Assembly (NCBI RefSeq): GCF_020410765.1
Contig: NZ_CP084541.1
Location: forward strand, 5,443,501 to 5,507,500
Direction of reading: 5' to 3'
From: Streptomyces marincola
Lineage (GTDB): Bacteria > Actinomycetota > Actinomycetes > Streptomycetales > Streptomycetaceae
Length of the DNA stretch: 64,000 bases
Shown here: positions 58,706 to 64,000 of the stretch, one piece after another
How the letters are laid out: the number at the start of each line of letters is the position of its first letter
Position numbering within the stretch: position 1 is the first letter of the stretch
The notes under the pieces: generated by a model
Database searches by the model: none
What the model saw: only the letters and a program-made list of their open reading frames with translations
Told to the model about the DNA's origin: nothing
Made by a program: the position numbers and the translations under genes

Positions 58706-59461
58706 ATGAGCAAGCTGCGCGTGGCCGTGATCGGTGCCCGCGGACGCATGGGAGCCGAGGCCGTGCGGGCCGTCTCGGCCGCCGACGACATGGAACTGGT
58801 CGCGGCGCTCGGACGCGGTGACCCGCTCACGGCGCTGACGGACGCGGGCGCCGAGATCGCCGTCGAACTGACGCATCCCGACTCCGTCATGGAGAACCTG
58901 GAGTTCTGCGTGCGGCACGGCATCCACGGTGTCGTGGGCACCACCGGCTGGACCGACGGACGGATCGCGGAACTGGAGGGCTGGCTGGCGGCCTCGCCGG
59001 GGACCGGCGTGCTCGTGGCACCGAACTTCGGCATCGGCGCGGTGCTCACCATGCGCTTCGCGCAGCAGGCGGCCCGTTTCTTCGAGTCCGTCGAGATCGT
59101 CGAACTGCACCACCCGGGCAAGGCGGACGCGCCCAGCGGCACCGCGGTGCGCACCGCCCGGCTGATCGCGGGGGCCAGGCGGGCCGCGGGGCTCGGCGAG
59201 CAGCCGGACGCGACGAGCACGGCGCTCGACGGCGCGCGCGGCGCCTCGGTCGACGGGGTCCCGGTGCACGCGGTGCGGCTGCGGGGACTCGTCGCCCACC
59301 AGGAGGTGCTGTTCGGCGACGAGGGCGAGATCTTCACGCTGCGGCACGACTCGATGAACCGCGGCTCGTTCATGCCGGGCGTGCTGCTCGGCGTGCGGCG
59401 GGTCGGCGGCGTCCCCGGTCTGACGTTCGGTCTCGAACACTTCATGGACCTGGACGGCTGA
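58706..59461 (+). CDS. dapB: 4-Hydroxy-tetrahydrodipicolinate reductase
   Basis: A 251-aa enzyme of lysine/diaminopimelate synthesis. VAVIGARGRMGAEAVRAV is the NAD(P)H loop, GTTGWTDG and APNFGIGAVLTM mark the active site, and ELHHPGKADAPSGTA holds the catalytic His and the Lys-binding loop. Substrate is the product of DapA, encoded 2.5 kb downstream. AGGAG lies before the ATG. Confidence 0.95.
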   Translation: MSKLRVAVIGARGRMGAEAVRAVSAADDMELVAALGRGDPLTALTDAGAEIAVELTHPDSVMENLEFCVRHGIHGVVGTTGWTDGRIAELEGWLAASPGTGVLVAPNFGIGAVLTMRFAQQAARFFESVEIVELHHPGKADAPSGTAVRTARLIAGARRAAGLGEQPDATSTALDGARGASVDGVPVHAVRLRGLVAHQEVLFGDEGEIFTLRHDSMNRGSFMPGVLLGVRRVGGVPGLTFGLEHFMDLDG

Positions 59462-59464
59462 GCC

Positions 59465-59941
59465 GTGCGGGACAGGCTCGTCCTCGCGCTGCTGAGCGGT
59501 GCCCTGCTGGTCTACTCCGGGCTCGTGGGCCACCGCGGCGTCCTGCTGGTGGCCGAGGGCACGTGGGTGGCGGTCTCCCTGGGCCTCGCGGTGCTGGTGC
59601 TGCCCCTGCTCGGGGCCTGGTTCCTGTGGCGCAGCCTGCGCTTCGTGCTCGCGGCCAACCGGCTGGCCCGCGAACTCGACGCCGAGGGCGGGCTCGCCGT
59701 GGACGACCTGGCGCGGACGCCGAGCGGGCGGATCGACCGGGCCGCCGCGGACGAGGCGTTCGCGGCGCGGCGGGCCGAGGCCGAGGCCCGCCCCGAGGAC
59801 TGGCGGTGCTGGTTCCGGCTGGCCGTGGCCTACCGAGACGCCGGCGACACACCGCGGGCCCGCCGCGCGATGCAGCACGCCATCGGCCTGCGGGCGGGCC
59901 GCGTGCCCGCCGCGTCGCCGGGGCGGATGTCCCGCGGCTGA
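59465..59941 (+). CDS. Membrane protein with a C-terminal TPR-like helix pair
   Basis: A 158-aa protein with two N-terminal membrane helices (residues ~5-24 and ~30-54: VSLGLAVLVLPLLGAWFLW) and a cytosolic C-terminal part (PEDWRCWFRLAVAYRDAGDTPRARRAMQHAI) that resembles one TPR repeat. GTG at 59465 begins three bases after the dapB stop. Not recognised beyond this; it is usually found next to dapB in Streptomyces. Confidence 0.75.
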   Translation: MRDRLVLALLSGALLVYSGLVGHRGVLLVAEGTWVAVSLGLAVLVLPLLGAWFLWRSLRFVLAANRLARELDAEGGLAVDDLARTPSGRIDRAAADEAFAARRAEAEARPEDWRCWFRLAVAYRDAGDTPRARRAMQHAIGLRAGRVPAASPGRMSRG

Positions 59942-59991
59942 CGGCTCAGGCTTGGCACAGCCGACCGGCCCGGATTCGGCCACGAGCCGCC

Positions 59992-60047
59992 GCGGCCCCG
60001 CGCCGTGACTCCCGGGCGGTAACGCCGGGAGCACGCCGCGGGGCCGC
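59992..60047. terminator. Long hairpin between convergent genes
   Basis: Outer arms of 11 bp pair perfectly (59992-60002 with 60037-60047); the interior continues with minor mismatches to a GTAA loop (CCCGGGCG-GTAA-CGCCGGG). It ends the dapB unit and the convergent PH-domain gene. Confidence 0.75.
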
Positions 60048-60070
60048 ATTCGCGCCTCGGGCGACAGGAT

Positions 60071-60616
60071 CTAGTGGTGCTCGGCGGCCCACGCCTCCAG
60101 CACGTCGGCCGCGCGTTCGAACGCCTCGGGCCGGGACAGGAAGTCGGCGTTGTGGTCGGTCAGCAGGGGCGGCAGCGTTTCGCCGCCGCGCCGCTCGACG
60201 TGCACGGCCTGGCCCTGCACGCTGCGCGGCGTGCCCAGCCACTTGACCGGCTGCTGAACGGTGCTGACGCGCGCCACCTCGCTCCAGCGCAGGGACTGGG
60301 TGCGCAGCAGGCCGACCCGGCGCAGCCCGTGCGGGCTGACCCAGATGCCCATGCGCAGCAGGCGCAGGGCGAACGCGATGCCCAGGGCGGCGGCGGCGAG
60401 CGTCACTCCGGCGCCCGTCGGGGAACCGGCCATCACGATGATCATGGCGCAGATGAGCATGTAGGCGGCGATCAGCAACGCGATCGCCGCGGTGGCCACG
60501 CGCCAGGGGCCCGGCCGGTAGGGGCGGCGCCATTGGTCCTGCGTGGCGTGCGGCAGAGCCTCGTCCTGCCGGGAACCGGCGGAGTCGGGGTCGGCCGCGA
60601 GAAAGGTCAGGGGCAC
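60071..60616 (-). CDS. PH-like domain membrane protein
   Basis: A 181-aa protein with two transmembrane helices (about residues 41-62 and 68-86) followed by a bacterial PH-like domain (GIWVSPHGLRRVGLLRTQSLRWSEVARV, in part, and LPPLLTDHNADFLSRPEAFERAADVLEAW). Similar actinobacterial membrane proteins have no known role. GTG at 60616 preceded by a spacer shared with the 64-aa gene. Confidence 0.72.
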   Translation of the reverse strand: MPLTFLAADPDSAGSRQDEALPHATQDQWRRPYRPGPWRVATAAIALLIAAYMLICAMIIVMAGSPTGAGVTLAAAALGIAFALRLLRMGIWVSPHGLRRVGLLRTQSLRWSEVARVSTVQQPVKWLGTPRSVQGQAVHVERRGGETLPPLLTDHNADFLSRPEAFERAADVLEAWAAEHH

Positions 60617-60687
60617 GGCTGGGGTCCTCGCTACGTATCACAGACGGCATCACACAGGGCGGTGCTGTGAACGGTGAGGCTACCGGG

Positions 60688-60882
60688 TCAGTGCTCCTCG
60701 GCCGCCTCCGGTGCCCCGGGAACGGGCCCGGGGTCCACGTCGAGGGCGGGGCGCGCGAGCAGCAGGGCGCCTATGAGCCCGGATATCAGGACAAGGCCGA
60801 CGAGCGCGCCGCCGAGCAGCCGGCCGATGCCGGGGGCGCGACGCGGGGCGGTGGGACCCGTGAAGTCGTCATGGTGCGGCAT
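60688..60882 (-). CDS. Small single-span membrane protein
   Basis: A 64-aa protein: Pro/Asp N-terminus (MPHHDDFTGPTAPRRAPG), one membrane helix (LLGGALVGLVLISGLIGALLLA) and an acidic Pro-rich tail ending EAAEEH. ATG at 60882 has GGAGG five bases upstream, which is good evidence for a real gene. Two bases-shared operon with the PH-domain gene is possible (72 bases apart). Confidence 0.65.
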   Translation of the reverse strand: MPHHDDFTGPTAPRRAPGIGRLLGGALVGLVLISGLIGALLLARPALDVDPGPVPGAPEAAEEH

Positions 60883-61093
60883 GCGGTCCTCCAACCCCTG
60901 GCATCCCCCGTCGTCCCCTCGTCCCTGTCGTCCCAGCCGTCCCCCGAACGGCCCAACGCCAGGCTATCAGGTGAACAATCCGACTCCGTGGGTCATGCCG
61001 GTTTTGCCCCGCTGCCGCCCGTCGGGCGGCCCGGGGCGGGCCGTAGGGTGGGACCCGTCTCCGCCCGCCAGCCCGTGCCCGGAAGGACCCTTG

Positions 61094-61816
61094 GTGACCG
61101 AAAGCCCGAATTTCCGCAGTGACCTCACCGTCGAGCTGGTCAAGCACAGTGCCGCGGACACGGACGTCCTGTTCGCGGCGCGTGTCTCGACGCTGGGGGA
61201 GCAGTCCGTCGAGGAGATCGGCAAGGACCCGGAGCGGTCCAAGGGATTGATCAACTACCTCATGCGCGACCGGCACGGCAGCCCGTTCGAGCACAACTCG
61301 ATGACGTTCCTCGTCCGCGCGCCGATCTTCGTCTTCCGCGAGTTCCACCGGCACCGGGTCGGCTGGTCGTACAACGAGGAGTCCGGCCGCTACCGCCGCC
61401 TCGACCCCGAGTTCTACGTGCCGGGCGAGGACCGCGACCTGGTGCAGCGGGGCCGCCCGGGCAAGTACGAGTTCGTGCCGGGCACGGCCGAGCAGCACGC
61501 CCTGGTGGGCAAGGTCATGGAGGAGTCCTACCGGCAGAGCTACGCCGCCTACCGCGACCTGCTCGACGCGGGCGTCGCGCGCGAGGTCGCCCGCTCGGTC
61601 CTGCCGGTCGGCCTGTTCTCGTCGATGTACGCCACGTGCAACGCGCGCTCGCTCATGCACTTCCTCGGCCTGCGCACGCGCGACGAGCGCGCGGCGGCGC
61701 CGTCGTTCCCGCAGCGGGAGATCGAGATGGTGGGCGAGCGCATGGAGGAGGAGTGGGCGCGCCTGATGCCGCTGACCCATGCGGCGTTCAACGCGAACGG
61801 CCGGGTGGCGCCGTAG
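61094..61816 (+). CDS. thyX: Flavin-dependent thymidylate synthase
   Basis: A 240-aa enzyme making dTMP from dUMP with FAD and NADPH. The ThyX motif RHR(X)8S is at residues 86-97 (RHRVGWSYNEES, ending GRY); the C-terminal part has SVLPVGLFSSMYATCNARSLMHFL (split) typical of the family. GTG at 61094 follows GGAAGGA; TAGGGT at 61044-61049 is a likely -10. Confidence 0.95.
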   Translation: MTESPNFRSDLTVELVKHSAADTDVLFAARVSTLGEQSVEEIGKDPERSKGLINYLMRDRHGSPFEHNSMTFLVRAPIFVFREFHRHRVGWSYNEESGRYRRLDPEFYVPGEDRDLVQRGRPGKYEFVPGTAEQHALVGKVMEESYRQSYAAYRDLLDAGVAREVARSVLPVGLFSSMYATCNARSLMHFLGLRTRDERAAAPSFPQREIEMVGERMEEEWARLMPLTHAAFNANGRVAP

Positions 61817-61985
61817 CGCGCGCACCGCTGCGCCTCGATCCCGGTCGAAGTGTCCGTATTGCGACATTTCGCGAAGTTCATTTAGGGTGAATGGACGGAC
61901 CCGGCGCTGTCTGAACCCCCGAGCAGGCAGTGCCGGGTTCCACCGGTTGAACGCCCCGATGGGCCCGAGCACGCTGAGCTACGAG

Positions 61986-61991
61986 TAGCGT
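61986..61991 (+). promoter_or_regulatory. Likely -10 of dapA (leaderless message)
   Basis: TAGCGT seven bases before the dapA ATG, with no Shine-Dalgarno between, so transcription should start at or next to the start codon. Confidence 0.5.
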
Positions 61992-61998
61992 GGAACCT

Positions 61999-62898
61999 AT
62001 GGCTCCGACCTCCACACCGCAGACCCCGTTCGGACGGGTCCTGACCGCCATGGTGTCGCCGTTCACGGCCGACGGCTCGCTCGACATCGACGGCGCCCAG
62101 CGCCTCGCCGTCCACCTGGTGGACGCAGGCAACGACGGCCTGATCGTCAACGGCACCACCGGTGAGTCCCCGACCACCAGCGATGTGGAGAAGAAACGCC
62201 TGGTGCGCGCCGTCGTCGAAGCGGTGGGCGACCGCGCCCACGTCGTCGCCGGCGTCGGCACCAACGACACGCGGCACAGCATCGAGCTGGCCCGCGCCGC
62301 CGAGGAGGCGGGCGCCCACGGGCTGCTCACGGTCACGCCGTACTACAACAAGCCCCCGCAGGAGGGGCTGCTGCGGCACTTCACCGCGATCGCCGACGCC
62401 ACCGGCCTGCCGGTGATGCTCTACGACATCCCGGGCCGTTCCGGTGTCCCGATCAACACCGAGACCATGGTCAGGCTGGCCGAGCACCCGCGCATCGTCG
62501 CGAACAAGGACGCCAAGGGCGACCTCGGCCGGGCCGGCTGGGCCATCGCCACGACCGGCCTCGCCTGGTACTCGGGCGACGACATGCTGAACCTGCCCCT
62601 GCTCTCCGTCGGCGCGGTGGGCTTCGTCTCCGTCGTCGGCCACGTGGTCACGCCCGAGCTGCGGGCCCTGGTCGACGCGTACACCGGCGGCGACGTGGCG
62701 AAGGCCGCCGAGATCCACCAGAAGCTGCTTCCCGTCTTCACCGGAATGTTCCGTACGCAGGGCGTGATCACCTCCAAGGCGGCCCTCGGGTTCCTCGGCC
62801 TGCCGGGCGGCCCCCTGCGCCTGCCCCTGGTCGGTCTCACCCCTGAGGAGACCGACCAGCTCAAGCGGGATCTGACGGCCGGCGGGGTACAAATCTGA
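61999..62898 (+). CDS. dapA: 4-Hydroxy-tetrahydrodipicolinate synthase
   Basis: A 299-aa class I aldolase condensing pyruvate with aspartate semialdehyde. Schiff-base Lys170 (IVANKDAKGD), Tyr142 in MLYDIPGRSG, and NGTTGESPT for the substrate. ATG at 61999 is preferred over a GTG at 61990 because a -10 overlaps the GTG. Second of the lysine/DAP genes in this block (with dapB). Confidence 0.95.
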   Translation: MAPTSTPQTPFGRVLTAMVSPFTADGSLDIDGAQRLAVHLVDAGNDGLIVNGTTGESPTTSDVEKKRLVRAVVEAVGDRAHVVAGVGTNDTRHSIELARAAEEAGAHGLLTVTPYYNKPPQEGLLRHFTAIADATGLPVMLYDIPGRSGVPINTETMVRLAEHPRIVANKDAKGDLGRAGWAIATTGLAWYSGDDMLNLPLLSVGAVGFVSVVGHVVTPELRALVDAYTGGDVAKAAEIHQKLLPVFTGMFRTQGVITSKAALGFLGLPGGPLRLPLVGLTPEETDQLKRDLTAGGVQI

Positions 62899-62973
62899 GA
62901 ACAGAAGCGTTGCCTGTCCGGCGCGGAGCGCCGCGCGGAGGGTGATAACTGAATACCGACCAGTGCACAGAGA

Positions 62974-63016
62974 CACGCGCGCCGCGCCGCCCCGCACGGG
63001 GGCGGCGGCGCGCGTG
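62974..63016 (+). promoter_or_regulatory. Long GC hairpin directly before the rnj start
   Basis: CACGCGCGCCGCGCCGCCCC pairs with GGGGGCGGCGGCGCGCGTG around a GCAC loop (one mismatch), ending 14 bases before the RNase J start codon. It may terminate dapA transcription or lie in the rnj leader, where it could block the 5' end or ribosome access. Confidence 0.6.
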
Positions 63017-63030
63017 GTCAGGAGAGTCTC

Positions 63031-64000
63031 TTGAGTCATCCGCACCCAGAACTCGGCCCGCCGCCGAGGCTTCCTGAGGGTGGCCTGCGCGTTACCCCGC
63101 TCGGCGGCCTCGGCGAGATCGGCCGCAACATGACCGTCTTCGAGTACGGTGGGCGCCTGCTCATCGTCGACTGCGGCGTGCTGTTCCCCGAGGAGGAGCA
63201 GCCGGGAATCGACCTGATCCTCCCGGACTTCAGCTCCATCAGGGACCGTCTCGACGACATCGACGGCATCGTCCTCACGCACGGCCACGAGGACCACATC
63301 GGGGGCGTGCCCTTCCTGCTCCGCGAGAAGCCGGACATTCCGCTGATCGGCTCCAAGCTGACCCTCGCCCTGATCGAGGCCAAGCTCCAGGAGCACCGCA
63401 TCCGTCCGTACACACTTGAGGTCCGCGAGGGCCACAAGGAACGGGTCGGGCCGTTCGACTGCGAGTTCGTGGCCGTCAACCACTCGATCCCGGACGCCCT
63501 CGCCGTGGCGATCCGCACGCCGGCCGGCATGGTCGTGCACACCGGCGACTTCAAGATGGACCAGCTGCCGCTCGACGGCCGCCTCACCGACCTGCGCGCC
63601 TTCGCGCGACTCGGCGAGGAGGGCATCGACCTGCTGCTCGCCGACTCGACCAACGCCGAGGTGCCCGGGTTCGTCGCGCCGGAGCGCGAGATCTCCGGAG
63701 TGCTCAGGCAGGTCTTCTCGCGCGCCGAGAAGCGGATCATCGTGGCGAGCTTCGCCAGCCATGTGCACCGCATCCAGCAGATCGTGGACGCCGCGCACGA
63801 GCACGGCCGGCGGATCGCGTTCGTCGGCCGCTCCATGGTCAGGAACATGGGCATTGCCCGCGACCTGGGCTACCTGCGGGTCCCCGCCGGCCTGGTGGTC
63901 GACGTGCGGACGCTGGACGACCTGCCGGACCACGAGGTCGTCCTGGTGTGCACCGGCTCCCAGGGGGAGCCCATGGCGGCGCTGTCCCGGATGGCGAACC
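63031..64000 (+). CDS. rnj: Ribonuclease J (3' end outside window)
   Basis: The first 323 residues of the metallo-beta-lactamase-fold RNase J, a 5'-3' exo- and endoribonuclease. The metal site is THGHEDHIGG with GDFKMD and LADSTNAEVPG; the beta-CASP domain has VASFASHVHRIQQI and GRSMVRNM. TTG at 63031 has AGGAGA seven bases upstream. It runs off the end of the window. No stop codon seen. Confidence 0.95.
   Translation, partial: MSHPHPELGPPPRLPEGGLRVTPLGGLGEIGRNMTVFEYGGRLLIVDCGVLFPEEEQPGIDLILPDFSSIRDRLDDIDGIVLTHGHEDHIGGVPFLLREKPDIPLIGSKLTLALIEAKLQEHRIRPYTLEVREGHKERVGPFDCEFVAVNHSIPDALAVAIRTPAGMVVHTGDFKMDQLPLDGRLTDLRAFARLGEEGIDLLLADSTNAEVPGFVAPEREISGVLRQVFSRAEKRIIVASFASHVHRIQQIVDAAHEHGRRIAFVGRSMVRNMGIARDLGYLRVPAGLVVDVRTLDDLPDHEVVLVCTGSQGEPMAALSRMAN

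Overview
The window is high-GC actinobacterial DNA that reads as a Streptomyces or a close relative. The evidence is the gene order dxr / M50 protease / ispG ... proS ... rimP-nusA-ylxR-infB-ylxP-rbfA-truB-ribF ... rpsO-pnp-M16-dapB ... thyX-dapA-rnj, a BldB-like DUF397 protein beside an ESX locus, many GTG starts, and TAGNNT -10 boxes placed immediately before start codons. No rRNA, tRNA, CRISPR array or insertion sequence was recognised.

Layout. (1) 1-4.5 kb: carbohydrate genes (end of a GH42 beta-galactosidase, a secreted GH12 endoglucanase, a GH31 alpha-xylosidase-like enzyme, a LacI regulator with two identical operator palindromes); together they look like a xyloglucan-type polysaccharide locus. 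(2) 4.5-9.4 kb: acyl-CoA dehydrogenase, alpha/beta hydrolase, CGNR zinc-finger protein, Tat-exported propeller-like protein. (3) 9.4-15.5 kb, minus strand: an accessory locus with a small helical protein, a 692-aa protein with an N-terminal W-x-G motif, and five tandem paralogous lipoproteins, two of which arose by a very recent 726-bp duplication. (4) 15.6-24.8 kb: two MEP-pathway genes, site-2 protease, two GNAT proteins, prolyl-tRNA synthetase, and a small operon of lipoprotein, ferritin-like protein and kinase-fold protein lacking metal ligands. (5) 25.0-32.9 kb: translation and ribosome-maturation operon. (6) 32.9-54.3 kb: a complete type VII secretion (ESX) locus: EspI-like ATPase, BldB-like protein, eccE, eccB, mycP, Esx proteins, two tandem [W-x-G protein + mycosin] cassettes, eccC and eccD. 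(7) 54.5-64 kb: rpsO, pnp, M16 protease, dapB, thyX, dapA and the start of RNase J.

How it works together. The ESX core (EccB, C, D, E and MycP) would export the small W-x-G proteins at 41.7-43.1 kb and probably the larger W-x-G proteins at 43.1 and 46.0 kb, each of which has its own extra mycosin immediately downstream. The 9.4-15.5 kb locus has the architecture expected of a type VII effector with a helical partner and an array of lipoprotein immunity proteins. That reading is inference, and it is the strongest candidate here for something undescribed. The duplicated promoters, a 47-codon gene remnant and the duplicated cassettes show that the ESX cargo region is actively evolving by tandem duplication, while the flanking housekeeping blocks look conventional.
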